Source of the DNA: an uncultured Bacteroides sp.
Lineage (GTDB): Bacteria; Bacteroidota; Bacteroidia; Bacteroidales; Bacteroidaceae
Assembly (NCBI RefSeq): GCF_963676325.1
Contig: NZ_OY781099.1
Coordinates: forward strand, 3,534,001 to 3,598,000
Length of the DNA: 64,000 nt
Direction: 5' to 3'
Shown in pieces: positions 47,527 through 60,006 of the stretch. Numbering within the stretch: the stretch's first letter is position 1; the number at the start of each line of letters is the position of its first letter. Under the pieces are notes generated by a model. The model made no database searches. It was given only the letters and a program-made list of their open reading frames with translations, and had not been told where the DNA came from. A program made the translations under genes and the position numbers.

Positions 47527-50145
47527 ATGAAAAGAAAATACCTTCTTTTATTCTTTATTCTTGGTTATTTGAGCATTAATATCAAGACTGAAGCTCAGCC
47601 CGTAGCCTGGAATTCTCCTAAAGCTGGTAATCCGATTATTCCGGGATACTTTGCCGACCCTACAATTAAGAAGTTTGGCGATACATATTATCTGTATGCC
47701 ACAACCGATGGTAACGGTGGAGGACTGGGCCCTTCTCAGGTGTGGGTTTCAAAAGACTTTGTAAACTGGACTATCATGCCGATGAACTGGCCTACCACTT
47801 ACCACATCTGGGCACCGGATGTAATGAAAGGTAAGGACGGACGGTTTTATATGTATTATTGTGAACCGTGCAAAATCTATTGTGGGGTATCAGAAACTCC
47901 ACGAGGCCCATGGAAAAATTATCTTGGTGCCGATACGACTGTGCTGGTAAAGGACAGATTTGTGAAAAATGTAATCACACTCGATGGGCAATCTTTTGTG
48001 GATGATGATGGTTCTACTTATCTTTATTGGGGAACATGGGGAATCTATAAAGACTTTGGCTGTGGAGTTGGAAAACTTACTCCCGACCTTAAAAGCTTTT
48101 CGAAAGCCCAGATTATTCCTAATACTCAGGCAACAGATTTCTTCGAGGCTCCTTTCATGATTAAAAAGGATGGAATTTATTATTTCACTTACTCATCGGG
48201 ATCTTGCCACGATCATACTTACAGGGTACAGTATGCAACAAGTAAAACCGGACCAATGGGACCTTTTGTTTTCGCCAATAACAACCCGATATTGGCCACA
48301 AATGCTGACAGTACCATCCACGGACCGGGCCATCATAGCATTATAAAAGAAGGTGATAAATATTATATTGTTTATCACAGGCACAACATTCCTCAGTCAA
48401 CACGAGGGATGCACCGACAAATTGCAGCCGACCAGCTAATATTTACGAAAGATGGCCGCATTGAAAAGGTTAATGCCGGACATCAAGGCATTGGTTACCT
48501 TCAGCCATCGACCAATCCTTTCCCCAATCTTGCTTTTGGAAAAAAAGTGAAAGCCTCATCATATTACAATGATTGGTTTAAGCCCGAATATGCTGTCGAT
48601 GATAATAATGCAACTTTATGGCGCGCAAAAAGCAGCCGGAACGAATGGATTGAGATAGATTTGGGAACTGTTCAGCCCGTTCAACGAATTTGGACACAGT
48701 TTGAATATGCTACCTCATATTATCAATACATTATTGAGACTTCGGCTGACGGAAAAGAATGGAATGTTTTTGCCGATAAACGAAATAATGTATTAGCTGG
48801 TAGTCCGATGACTGACTATGGTAATGTGAAAGCCAGATATGTGCGACTCACAATTACCGGCAATGAGAAAAACGGAGTGCTGGCTGCCATCTGGAACATA
48901 AAGATATTCAGCGGAAGCAAAATTGATCCGCCGCACCAATTAGTGCATCTTTCTCCTTCTTCATTCCTTCAGAATAAAGGCCAATGGGAGAATAAAGCCG
49001 GAATGTTGGGTGGTAGTCTGTCTGCAAAAGGTGATATTTCTTTGGTTACTGAAGATAGCCATACAGGAATAAAGCTTGCTTCCCAATCTGAATTGGTTTC
49101 AGATTTTGATATGCCGCAGGGATTTTTCAGCGGACAGCCTTACACCCTCTCCTATTCCATCTATGGATCAGATGAAGATGCCATGAAACAGATTGTAACA
49201 TGGGGCAACAATAAAAAGACAATTACCAGTCTGGCTAAGAATTCCTCAGATAATAAAGCGTGGCATGTGGTTGCTTGCATATCCGACGGAAAGAAAGAGT
49301 CGGTTTATCTGGACAGCACTTTGATTCAAAGCAACAGAGTTGGCAAAATTCAGAGTAAGGACAATAAGTTACATATTTCAGGTGGAGAAAGTGGTGCTCT
49401 AATTTCTAATCTTAACGTGTATAACTGGCAGCAAAGCATACAAGAAGTTATGTTTGATGCTAACGCCTCTGATATTGTAATTCCTCAAATACCGGGTGAA
49501 GAAGCAAAAGAGATGTTTATTGACCTCAATGCCGATAATTATCTTGCCGGAACATCACTGAAACAGATAGAAAACGGTAATGGCATAAAAGGTTTATTCA
49601 ATACGCAAACTACTCCCGTGTCTGTAGAAGAGAAAGAGAATGTCAGGGCATTCAGGTTTAACGGTACTCAGGAATTCCGTTCAACGTTCCCGCTCCCTGA
49701 TTCATTCTTTGATAATCCGGCATATTCGGTTACAGCATGGATCTTAAATCCTGAACTAGACGAGAATGAATGCATAGCCGACATCACTCCTGCTTATGTT
49801 GAATTAGACAGAATAGCTTTTGGATGGGGAAAGGAACCAAGAAACGGACTGATCTGCCACAACGGATGGTTCGAAGATTCCGGACTGAAAGAGGTTAAAC
49901 CAGACAATAAATGGCATCACGTAGCAGTAACATACGACGGATATATGGAAAAAATATATGTTGATGGCAAATTGCTTAAGCAAAAAGATATCATGCTTCG
50001 CCTGCCACGCAGTCCGTATGTAACTTTAGGAAGAACATCCGATCAGGCATGGCCATTCAACGGATGGCTGCATTCTTTGAAAGTTTATAATTATACAATA
50101 AGTGACAAGGATATAGAATATGAATCATTCTTAAAACAAAAATAA
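47527..50145 (+). CDS. secreted GH43 glycosidase with discoidin and LamG-like domains
   Basis: An inverting exo-enzyme of the five-bladed propeller family GH43, often alpha-L-arabinofuranosidase, beta-xylosidase or galactanase. The protein has 872 aa from the ATG at 47527, chosen because it starts a clean signal peptide (MKRKYLLLFFILGY). The three GH43 carboxylates are Asp44 (GYFADPT), Asp153 (TLDGQSF) and Glu207 (FFEAPF). After about residue 330 a discoidin-like domain (AVDDNNATLW) follows, and from about 640 a concanavalin/LamG-like domain (SVTAWILNPEL; KIYVDGKLL). These extra domains suggest binding to a complex insoluble or glycoprotein substrate. Confidence 0.93.
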   Translation: MKRKYLLLFFILGYLSINIKTEAQPVAWNSPKAGNPIIPGYFADPTIKKFGDTYYLYATTDGNGGGLGPSQVWVSKDFVNWTIMPMNWPTTYHIWAPDVMKGKDGRFYMYYCEPCKIYCGVSETPRGPWKNYLGADTTVLVKDRFVKNVITLDGQSFVDDDGSTYLYWGTWGIYKDFGCGVGKLTPDLKSFSKAQIIPNTQATDFFEAPFMIKKDGIYYFTYSSGSCHDHTYRVQYATSKTGPMGPFVFANNNPILATNADSTIHGPGHHSIIKEGDKYYIVYHRHNIPQSTRGMHRQIAADQLIFTKDGRIEKVNAGHQGIGYLQPSTNPFPNLAFGKKVKASSYYNDWFKPEYAVDDNNATLWRAKSSRNEWIEIDLGTVQPVQRIWTQFEYATSYYQYIIETSADGKEWNVFADKRNNVLAGSPMTDYGNVKARYVRLTITGNEKNGVLAAIWNIKIFSGSKIDPPHQLVHLSPSSFLQNKGQWENKAGMLGGSLSAKGDISLVTEDSHTGIKLASQSELVSDFDMPQGFFSGQPYTLSYSIYGSDEDAMKQIVTWGNNKKTITSLAKNSSDNKAWHVVACISDGKKESVYLDSTLIQSNRVGKIQSKDNKLHISGGESGALISNLNVYNWQQSIQEVMFDANASDIVIPQIPGEEAKEMFIDLNADNYLAGTSLKQIENGNGIKGLFNTQTTPVSVEEKENVRAFRFNGTQEFRSTFPLPDSFFDNPAYSVTAWILNPELDENECIADITPAYVELDRIAFGWGKEPRNGLICHNGWFEDSGLKEVKPDNKWHHVAVTYDGYMEKIYVDGKLLKQKDIMLRLPRSPYVTLGRTSDQAWPFNGWLHSLKVYNYTISDKDIEYESFLKQK

Positions 50146-50465
50146 AAGAGAAAGAGATAAAATGCCAACATTCTGACAATTTTCTATCGGCTGTATTACA
50201 AAGAATATATACCTTTGGAATTTATTAAAAAAAATTCCTCTTGGATTAGCAGAAAAGAAAAGGATAGGTTAAGCAATTTATAAGGATATTCCAGATTATA
50301 GGTGTACAGCAAAAAAGATTAAAGAGTAGACTAAAATAAAATTTAAACTAGTCCTAAATTCAATAAGATGTACAGCTATTCAAAAATATAATTAAAATAC
50401 TTAGCTTAACAATAAAGAATGAACACACTGAATAACTAATATAAAAACTAAATACGAGAGAAACA
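50146..50465 (+). promoter_or_regulatory. long upstream region of the second GH127 gene
   Basis: This 320-nt gap has a good -7 element TACCTTTG at 50210-50217, with no TTTG at the -33 position. A single degenerate half-site GACAATTTT (50175-50183) resembles part of the putative HTCS operator. From the -7 element the 5' untranslated leader would be about 240 nt. GTACAGC occurs twice (near 50308 and 50371). No gene is seen. Confidence 0.4.
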
Positions 50466-52865
50466 ATGAAGAAACTTTGGATTATAGGACTACTAAGTCT
50501 GGGTACCTGTTTGCAGGCACAGGTGAAATCCGGTGGAGGATACCCAATTACTCCCGTGCCTTTTACGGCAGTTAAGGTAACAGATTCCTTCTGGGGACAG
50601 CGATTGAAAGCCAGTCGTGAAGTAACCATCCCTTTAGCATTCAGCAAATGTGAAGAAACAGGTCGGTACGAAAACTTTATTAAGGCAGCCCATCCTAGTG
50701 ATTCATACAAGGAAGAAGGATTTACCTTTGATGATACTGATGTATATAAAACCATTGAAGGCGCAAGCTACTCAATGCAGACTTTCCCAAATAAAAAATT
50801 ATCTAAATACATTGATAGTGTACTTACTATAGTTGGCAAGGCTCAGGAGCCGGATGGCTATCTTTATACCTACAGAACCATGAATCCTAAGCATCCGCAT
50901 GAATGGGTAGGAAGTAAACGTTGGGAGAAAGAAGAAGATCTTAGCCATGAATTGTACAATCTTGGCCACATGATTGAAGGAGCTGTTGCTCACTATCAAG
51001 CTACAGGCAAAAAGAACTTCCTGAATATTGCTATGAAATATGCTGATTGTGCAGCAAGAGAGATTGGAAACAACCCCGGACAAGTGGTTGTGGTTCCCGG
51101 ACATCAGATTGCAGAAATGGCACTTGCTAAGCTTTACGTGGTAACGGGACAAAAGAAGTATCTTGATCTTGCCAAGTTCTTCCTCGACAAGCGCAGCTAT
51201 ACAGAAAAGAAAGACGAATATGGTCAGGCTCACAAACCGGTTCTGGAACAGGATGAAGCTGTAGGACATGCTGTTCGTGCAGTATATATGTACTCAGGTA
51301 TGGCCGATGTTGCAGCTTTAACCGGCGATAAAGGTTATATCCAGGCTATTGACCGCATCTGGGATAATATAGTTAATAAGAAACTATACATCACTGGTGG
51401 TATCGGAGCAACCAGTAACAGAGAAGCTTTCGGCAAGAATTATGAATTGCCTAACATGTCGGCTTACTGCGAAACTTGTGCGGCCATCGGAAATGTTTAC
51501 CTCAATTATCGTTTGTTCCTTCTTCACGGCGATGCCAAATACTATGACGTATTGGAACGCACACTTTATAATGGATTAATCAGCGGTGTTTCTCTTGACG
51601 GAGGTGCTTTCTTCTACCCTAACCCATTGCAATCAATTGGTCAGCATCAACGTCAGCCTTGGTTTGGTTGCGCTTGTTGTCCATCAAATATCTGCCGTTT
51701 TATTCCATCTGTTCCGGGATATATTTATGCTGTTCACAATAGTGATTTATATGTAAACTTGTTTATGTCTAATAACTCTGACATAAAAGTAAACGGCAAA
51801 TCGGTTGCATTGACACAAACAACTAATTATCCATGGACAGGAGACATCAAACTTGCTGTATCTCCTAAAGGAAAACAAAATTTTAATCTAAAAATTCGCG
51901 TTCCGGGATGGTTACAAGGTTCAGTTGTTCCGGGTAATCTATATAGCTATAGTGATAAGAAAAACCTAAAATTCCATATTACTGTAAACGGGGAAACTGT
52001 TGAAAGCACCATAGAAAAAGGATATTTCACAATCGCACGTGCCTGGAAGAAGGGAGATGTAGTAGAAGTTCATTTTGATATGGAGCCTCGCACAGTAAAA
52101 GCCAACAATCAGGTGGAAGCCGATCGCGGTATGATTTCAATAGAACGCGGTCCGCTGGTATATTGTGCTGAATGGCCAGACAATGATTTCAGTGTGCTAA
52201 GTATTATTATGAATAAGAAGCCAGAATTTAAAGTTGTTGAAAAGTCAGATATGCTTTACGGAATCAGAATGATTGAGACCGGAGCACAAATTCTTAACTA
52301 TGATTCAAAAGGCAGACTAGTTGCCAAAGATGTGAAACTGAATTTAATTCCATATTATGCATGGGCACATCGCGGAAACGGTGAGATGACTGTTTGGTTA
52401 CCATCCGATCTAAGTGCTACCCGTCCGGCTATGCCTCCAACAGTAGCTTCAGAAAGTAAAGTTTCAGCCTCACACAATGTAAAATCAATCAGCGCAATCA
52501 ATGACGGCTTACTGCCAAAAGATGAGAACGACCGCAGTATACCTTATTACCATTGGTGGCCAAAAGAAGGTACAACTGAATGGATTTCTTACGATTTCGG
52601 TTCTCCTAAGAGTGTTTCCAGTTCTACAGTTTACTGGTTTGACGATGCTCCATGGGGAGGTTGCCGTGTACCGGAATGGTGGAAGGTTTATTATAAAAAT
52701 GCTTCCAACGAATGGACACCGGTTGAAAACATTAATGCATACGGTATAGAGAAAGGAACAGGAAATGAAATTCGTTTCAAACCTGTAACAACACAGGAGC
52801 TGAAACTGGAAATCAAGCTTCCTGCGAAGAATGCCTCCGGACTCTATGAATGGGAAGTAGAATAA
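50466..52865 (+). CDS. secreted beta-L-arabinofuranosidase-like protein, GH127 (DUF1680), copy 2
   Basis: The second DUF1680 enzyme of the locus, 799 aa, similar in length and order to the first but clearly diverged. It has a signal peptide (to about residue 20), DDTDVYKTIEGASY, QEPDGYLYTY, the catalytic CETC with Glu336 and Cys338, and CACCPSN with Cys402, Cys404 and Cys405. A C-terminal discoidin-like domain (YHWWPKEGTTEW to the end) mirrors copy 1. Two divergent paralogues suggest that two different beta-L-arabinofuranosyl linkages are cut. The peptidase gene follows after 21 nt, likely cotranscribed. Confidence 0.92.
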   Translation: MKKLWIIGLLSLGTCLQAQVKSGGGYPITPVPFTAVKVTDSFWGQRLKASREVTIPLAFSKCEETGRYENFIKAAHPSDSYKEEGFTFDDTDVYKTIEGASYSMQTFPNKKLSKYIDSVLTIVGKAQEPDGYLYTYRTMNPKHPHEWVGSKRWEKEEDLSHELYNLGHMIEGAVAHYQATGKKNFLNIAMKYADCAAREIGNNPGQVVVVPGHQIAEMALAKLYVVTGQKKYLDLAKFFLDKRSYTEKKDEYGQAHKPVLEQDEAVGHAVRAVYMYSGMADVAALTGDKGYIQAIDRIWDNIVNKKLYITGGIGATSNREAFGKNYELPNMSAYCETCAAIGNVYLNYRLFLLHGDAKYYDVLERTLYNGLISGVSLDGGAFFYPNPLQSIGQHQRQPWFGCACCPSNICRFIPSVPGYIYAVHNSDLYVNLFMSNNSDIKVNGKSVALTQTTNYPWTGDIKLAVSPKGKQNFNLKIRVPGWLQGSVVPGNLYSYSDKKNLKFHITVNGETVESTIEKGYFTIARAWKKGDVVEVHFDMEPRTVKANNQVEADRGMISIERGPLVYCAEWPDNDFSVLSIIMNKKPEFKVVEKSDMLYGIRMIETGAQILNYDSKGRLVAKDVKLNLIPYYAWAHRGNGEMTVWLPSDLSATRPAMPPTVASESKVSASHNVKSISAINDGLLPKDENDRSIPYYHWWPKEGTTEWISYDFGSPKSVSSSTVYWFDDAPWGGCRVPEWWKVYYKNASNEWTPVENINAYGIEKGTGNEIRFKPVTTQELKLEIKLPAKNASGLYEWEVE

Positions 52866-52886
52866 CAGAACATTGAAAATATAAAC

Positions 52887-55127
<2,241 letters not shown>

Positions 55128-55152
55128 ATTTTAAGAAGAAATCTAAAAGAAC

Positions 55153-55190
55153 AAAGGGCGCTCAACTAATATTGGGCTCCCTTTCTCTTT
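55153..55190 (+). terminator. terminator closing the utilization locus
   Basis: AAAGGGCGCTCA and TGGGCTCCCTTT pair with one mismatch around an 8-nt loop and are followed by a T-rich tail. It also faces the convergent thioesterase gene. Confidence 0.7.
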
Positions 55191-55213
55191 TCATATAAAA
55201 CCTATGATAAATA

Positions 55214-55654
55214 TCAGACAGCCTTCACAAGATCTCCTCTGCCCTCAAAATCTATCATTGCTTTTTTCCATTCATCAGAAATAGTTCGGGTGGCTTTAGT
55301 CTTCGCATCAAAACCAACCATCACTGTCTGACAAATACATTTCACTTCGTTTGTATCAACATCAATCAACTGTTGAAACAATTTAAAACTCTTATTCCCT
55401 ATTTCTACAACAGCCGTTTGCACAGCAACATTCTCATTCGGATATACAGGTAAAATAAAGTTGACCTGTATGTTGGCTATTACTACACCAACCTCCTTAT
55501 TTGAACTCATATTTGGTATAACGTCCTTAAAATAAGTTGTTTTTCCCAAATCATAGAATGAGAAATAAACCGAATTATTCACATGTCCTAATGCATCAAA
55601 ATCATTAAAACGTAATTGAATTGGAACGGTGTGTTTAAAATTTAATCTTTCCAT
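55214..55654 (-). CDS. acyl-CoA thioesterase, 4HBT hotdog family
   Basis: Hydrolyses acyl-CoA or a similar thioester in the cytoplasm. The 146-aa hotdog-fold protein has the YbgC/4HBT motif NDFDALGHVNNSVYFSF near residues 17-33 (Asp18, His24, Asn26). Substrate specificity is unknown. It is a single gene on the minus strand, convergent with the peptidase gene and divergent from malic enzyme. Confidence 0.88.
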   Translation of the reverse strand: MERLNFKHTVPIQLRFNDFDALGHVNNSVYFSFYDLGKTTYFKDVIPNMSSNKEVGVVIANIQVNFILPVYPNENVAVQTAVVEIGNKSFKLFQQLIDVDTNEVKCICQTVMVGFDAKTKATRTISDEWKKAMIDFEGRGDLVKAV

Positions 55655-55796
55655 CTGTTTGTCATATTGAGATTACAAAAATAGGTAATTTTATATTCTA
55701 TTTGCAACAATCTTCAATATTTGACATTTAAAAAACTACAATTTACAACTTTATTTTATAGATTTGTAGGCAGATCATGATTAATACACACAAAAA

Positions 55797-58085
55797 ATGG
55801 CTAAAATTACAAAAGAAGCGGCTTTGCTCTACCACTCACAGGGAAAGCCCGGTAAAATCGAGGTAGTACCTACCAAACCCTACAGTACACAAACTGACTT
55901 ATCTTTGGCATACTCTCCCGGAGTTGCAGAACCTTGTCTGGAAATTGAAAGAGATCCGCAAACAGCATATGACTATACAGCTAAAGGAAACTTAGTGGCT
56001 GTAATATCTAACGGAACTGCTGTCTTAGGACTTGGAGATATAGGTGCCGTTGCCGGAAAGCCTGTAATGGAAGGTAAAGGATTACTCTTTAAGATATATG
56101 CAGGAATCGATGTTTTCGATATCGAAGTAAATGAAAAAGATCCCGAAAAGTTTATTGAAGCTGTTAAAGCTATCGCCCCAACTTTCGGAGGAATTAATCT
56201 GGAAGATATCAAAGCGCCTGAATGTTTTGAGATAGAAACACGTTTGAAGGCAGAGCTTGACATTCCGGTGATGCATGACGACCAACATGGTACTGCAATT
56301 ATTTCCAGTGCAGGATTACTTAATGCACTTGAGGTAGCAGGAAAGAAGATTGAAGATGTGAAGATCGTTGTAAACGGTGCCGGTGCAGCTGCAGTTTCTT
56401 GTACTAAATTATATCTTGCACTTGGAGCACGCAAAGAAAATATTGTAATGCTTGATAGTAAAGGTGTTATTTCTACCGAACGTACAAAATTGGATGAATC
56501 AAAGAAATTCTTTGCAACTTCACGCACCGACATCCATACATTGGATGAAGCTATTAAAGGTGCCGACGTATTCTTAGGATTATCTAAAGGGAATATATTA
56601 TCTCAGGATATGGTTCGCTCCATGGCAGATACTCCAATTGTTTTTGCATTGGCAAATCCTGTTCCTGAAATTACATACGAAGATGCAATGGCAGCTCGCC
56701 CAGACGTATTGATGTCAACAGGACGTTCAGATTATCCAAACCAGATTAACAATGTAATTGGCTTCCCTTATATATTCCGCGGTGCTCTTGATACTCGTGC
56801 AAGCGCTATTAATGAGGAAATGAAACTGGCAGCTGTTAAAGCAATCGCTGCTTTGGCAAAATTACCTATACCTGAGATTGTAAATGAAGTATATAATGTA
56901 TCCAACCTTACTTTCGGTCCGGAATACTTTATTCCAAAACCAGTTGACCCACGTTTGATTACTGAAGTTTCAATGGCTGTTGCTAAAGCTGCCATGGAAT
57001 CAGGAGTAGCCCGTAAACCAATCGAAGATTGGGATGCTTATAAAAAACATCTGCGTGAACTGATGGGTTATGAATCTAAGCTGACCAGTCAACTTTATGA
57101 CATGGCTCGTACCGATCCTAAAAAAGTTGTTTTTGCAGAAGGCGGACATCCAAACATGTTGAAAGCTGCCGTTGAAGCTAAAAGCGAAGGCCTTTGCTTT
57201 CCTATCTTATTAGGGAACGAGGAACGCATTGAAAAACTGGCAAAAGAACTGGATTTGAATCTTGATGGGATTGAAATTGTAAATCTTCGTCACGACAGTG
57301 AAACAGAACGTCGTGATCGTTATGCACACATCCTGACAGAGAAGCGTGCCCGTGAAGGTGCCAACTACGATGAAGCAACCGATAAGATGTTTGAACGCAA
57401 CTATTTTGGTATGATGATGGTGGAAACCGGAGAGGCTGATGCTTTTATCACCGGTCTATATACTAAATACTCAAATACAATTAAGGTTGCAAAAGAAGTT
57501 ATTGGTATCCAGGAAGGATTTAATCATTTCGGAACAATGCACATTTTAAATTCTAAAAAAGGTACATACTTCTTAGCAGATACTTTGATTAACCGTCATC
57601 CGGATACAGAAACATTAACTGACATTGCAAGGTTAGCAGCTAACACGGTTCGTTTCTTTAATCAAACTCCGGTAATGGCTCTGTTGTCATATTCAAACTT
57701 TGGTTCTGATCCTGTAGGTAGTCCGGCTAAAGTGCACGAAGCTGTAAGACTGATGCAAGATAGATATCCGGATTTAGCTATAGATGGAGAAATGCAGGTA
57801 AACTTTGCAATGAACAAAAATCTTCGTGATGCGAAATATCCATTTACAAGATTACTTGGCAAGGATGTAAATACATTAATATTCCCTAACCTAAGTTCTG
57901 CAAACTCCGGCTATAAATTAATTCAGGCAATGAGTGATACTGAATTAATCGGCCCTATCCAAATGGGTCTGAACAAACCAATTCACTTTACCGATAGTGA
58001 AAGTTCTGTTCGTGATATTGTTAACATTACTGCAGTAGCAGTTATCGATGCAATTGTTGTTGCTAAAACAAAGAATGCTAAATAA
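55797..58085 (+). CDS. maeB: malic enzyme with phosphotransacetylase-like C-terminal domain
   Basis: Decarboxylates malate to pyruvate, usually with NADP. The 762-aa protein has the N-terminal malic domain (LSLAYSPGVAEPCLEI; VMHDDQHGTAI), the NAD(P)-binding domain (VVNGAGAAAVSC; ANPVPEI) and, from about 430, a PTA-like domain (VVFAEGGHPNMLKAA; RDAKYPFTRLLG) that in related MaeB proteins is regulatory. The length fits this hybrid type. It has its own terminator and stands alone. Confidence 0.95.
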   Translation: MAKITKEAALLYHSQGKPGKIEVVPTKPYSTQTDLSLAYSPGVAEPCLEIERDPQTAYDYTAKGNLVAVISNGTAVLGLGDIGAVAGKPVMEGKGLLFKIYAGIDVFDIEVNEKDPEKFIEAVKAIAPTFGGINLEDIKAPECFEIETRLKAELDIPVMHDDQHGTAIISSAGLLNALEVAGKKIEDVKIVVNGAGAAAVSCTKLYLALGARKENIVMLDSKGVISTERTKLDESKKFFATSRTDIHTLDEAIKGADVFLGLSKGNILSQDMVRSMADTPIVFALANPVPEITYEDAMAARPDVLMSTGRSDYPNQINNVIGFPYIFRGALDTRASAINEEMKLAAVKAIAALAKLPIPEIVNEVYNVSNLTFGPEYFIPKPVDPRLITEVSMAVAKAAMESGVARKPIEDWDAYKKHLRELMGYESKLTSQLYDMARTDPKKVVFAEGGHPNMLKAAVEAKSEGLCFPILLGNEERIEKLAKELDLNLDGIEIVNLRHDSETERRDRYAHILTEKRAREGANYDEATDKMFERNYFGMMMVETGEADAFITGLYTKYSNTIKVAKEVIGIQEGFNHFGTMHILNSKKGTYFLADTLINRHPDTETLTDIARLAANTVRFFNQTPVMALLSYSNFGSDPVGSPAKVHEAVRLMQDRYPDLAIDGEMQVNFAMNKNLRDAKYPFTRLLGKDVNTLIFPNLSSANSGYKLIQAMSDTELIGPIQMGLNKPIHFTDSESSVRDIVNITAVAVIDAIVVAKTKNAK

Positions 58086-58093
58086 ATTATAAT

Positions 58094-58151
58094 CTCCGGG
58101 ATGATAATATGAGGTACAATATTTCATATTTATCATCCCGGAGTTTTTTTT
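58094..58151 (+). terminator. terminator after maeB
   Basis: CTCCGGGATGATAA (58094-58107) and TTATCATCCCGGAG (58130-58143) form a perfect 14-bp stem, followed by eight T residues. Confidence 0.9.
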
Positions 58152-58417
58152 CTTTCACTTAATCATAACAATGAAAAAAGTTTTCTAATACACTCTGTCT
58201 TTGCATTGTTCTTCTTTGGATAACACTTTTTTTTTTCAATATAAAGTCTGTTGAGCGAATTGATGAACCTATAATCCTCTCTTTATTTATCTCTGACACT
58301 TTAATTTTTATTCCTGCACACAAGTCTTTCAAAAGAATAAATTAACATTGTTTTATGTTTTTATATAATCAAAAATAATCAATATGATATTTTTTGCCAT
58401 ATTAATTTAATAATTTG
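58152..58417. other. intergenic DNA between maeB and gdhA
   Basis: AT-rich and without a recognised gene, RNA or repeat. It may hold regulatory sites for gdhA that I cannot identify. Confidence 0.4.
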
Positions 58418-58448
58418 TTTGTTGTTTAAATTTAAAAACATACATTTG
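58418..58448 (+). promoter_or_regulatory. gdhA promoter
   Basis: TTTG (58418-58421), a 19-nt spacer and TACATTTG (58441-58448) match the Bacteroides consensus fully. The leader to the ATG is about 50 nt. Confidence 0.8.
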
Positions 58449-58504
58449 CAATAAACGCTTACAACAACATATTTTATTATACAACAACCAATAAAAGAAA
58501 TCTT

Positions 58505-59839
58505 ATGAATGCAAATCAGGTATTAGAAAATCTTCAAAGAAGATTTCCTAATGAACCAGAGTATCATCAAGCAGTGGAAGAAGTGCTTTCCACTATTGAA
58601 GAAGAGTACAACAAACATCCCGAATTTGAGAAAGCAAACCTAATTGAACGTCTCTGTATTCCAGACAGAGTATTTCAATTCAGGGTAACCTGGATGGACG
58701 ATAAAGGTTATGTCCAGACTAATATGGGTTACCGTATTCAGCACAACAATGTGATAGGTCCTTACAAGGGAGGTATCCGCTTCCACAGTTCTGTAAATCT
58801 TTCTATCCTAAAATTTCTTGCATTTGAACAAACATTCAAGAACTCACTGACTACATTGCCTATGGGTGGTGCAAAGGGTGGTTCAGACTTCTCTCCTCGT
58901 GGAAAGTCAAGTGCAGAAGTTATGCGTTTTGTACAATCATTCATGCTTGAATTATGGCGCCACATTGGTCCGGAAACAGATGTACCTGCCGGAGATATAG
59001 GTGTAGGTGGACGTGAAATTGGTTTCATGTTCGGAATGTATAAGAAACTAGCTCGTGAATTTACCGGTACATTCACAGGTAAAGGACGCGAATACGGTGG
59101 TTCATTAATTCGTCCTGAAGCTACCGGTTATGGCAACATCTACTTCCTTATGGAAATGCTAAAAGCCAAAGGAACAGATTTGAAAGGCAAAAGCTGTACA
59201 GTTTCCGGTTCAGGTAACGTAGCTCAATATACAATTGAGAAAGTTATCGAATTGGGTGGTAAAGTGGTTACCTGCTCTGATTCTGACGGATATATTTACG
59301 ATCCGAATGGCATTGACCGTGAAAAGCTTAACTACATAATGGAACTTAAGAACCTTTATAGAGGACGTATCCGTGAATATGCAGAGAAATATGGCTGCAA
59401 GTATGTAGAAGGAGCTAAACCTTGGGGTGAAAAGTGCGACATTGCTCTTCCATCTGCAACTCAGAACGAATTGAATGGAGATCATGCCCGTACATTGGTT
59501 GCAAACGGATGCATGGCTGTTAGTGAAGGTGCAAACATGCCTTCTACTCCGGAAGCAATCAAAGTATTCCAGGATGCTAAAATTCTTTATGCTCCAGGCA
59601 AAGCAGCTAATGCTGGTGGTGTTTCTGTTTCTGGTCTTGAAATGACGCAGAACTCTATCAAGTTAGGATGGGGCGCAGAAGAAGTTGATGCTAAATTAAA
59701 GAGCATCATGCAAAGTATTCATGAAGCATGTGTTAAATATGGAACTGAAGCCGACGGATATGTAAACTACGTAAAAGGTGCAAACGTTGCAGGTTTCATG
59801 AAAGTTGCAAATGCTATGATGGCTCAAGGCATTGTATAA
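58505..59839 (+). CDS. gdhA: glutamate dehydrogenase, NADP-type
   Basis: Links ammonia and 2-oxoglutarate to glutamate in the cytoplasm, the main ammonia assimilation route in Bacteroides. Length 444 aa is that of the small hexameric class. Substrate-site motifs are GPYKGGIRFHSSV and the catalytic-lysine region PMGGAKGGSDF (Lys124), and the nucleotide fold has VSGSGNVAQYT. The C-terminus GANVAGFMKVANAM is typical. A strong promoter and terminator frame it as a single gene. Cofactor use is assigned by family type. Confidence 0.95.
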   Translation: MNANQVLENLQRRFPNEPEYHQAVEEVLSTIEEEYNKHPEFEKANLIERLCIPDRVFQFRVTWMDDKGYVQTNMGYRIQHNNVIGPYKGGIRFHSSVNLSILKFLAFEQTFKNSLTTLPMGGAKGGSDFSPRGKSSAEVMRFVQSFMLELWRHIGPETDVPAGDIGVGGREIGFMFGMYKKLAREFTGTFTGKGREYGGSLIRPEATGYGNIYFLMEMLKAKGTDLKGKSCTVSGSGNVAQYTIEKVIELGGKVVTCSDSDGYIYDPNGIDREKLNYIMELKNLYRGRIREYAEKYGCKYVEGAKPWGEKCDIALPSATQNELNGDHARTLVANGCMAVSEGANMPSTPEAIKVFQDAKILYAPGKAANAGGVSVSGLEMTQNSIKLGWGAEEVDAKLKSIMQSIHEACVKYGTEADGYVNYVKGANVAGFMKVANAMMAQGIV

Positions 59840-59868
59840 TCGGCAAGAAGAAAAAAAGGCATAGTACT

Positions 59869-59899
59869 AAAAGGCGTTCCATTAAAGAACGCCTTTTTT
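59869..59899 (+). terminator. terminator after gdhA
   Basis: AAAGGCGTTC pairs perfectly with GAACGCCTTT around CATTAAA, with a T run continuing from the stem. Confidence 0.9.
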
Positions 59900-59930
59900 C
59901 TTATTACCTAACCAATATTCTTTTTACATC

Positions 59931-59962
59931 TTTGATTGTGTTATATATTTCGAATATATTTG
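59931..59962 (+). promoter_or_regulatory. promoter of the prolyl oligopeptidase gene
   Basis: TTTG (59931-59934), a 20-nt spacer and TATATTTG (59955-59962) match the Bacteroides consensus. The start codon follows about 45 nt later. Confidence 0.8.
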
Positions 59963-60006
59963 CATTTTCTTACAATACTTCGTCACGAATATAACAGAAA
60001 ATTAAG

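Noticed and set aside
55973..56533. Minus-strand frame of 186 codons inside malic enzyme
   Set aside because: It is the reverse reading of a strongly conserved maeB region, with serine- and proline-rich content typical of shadow frames.
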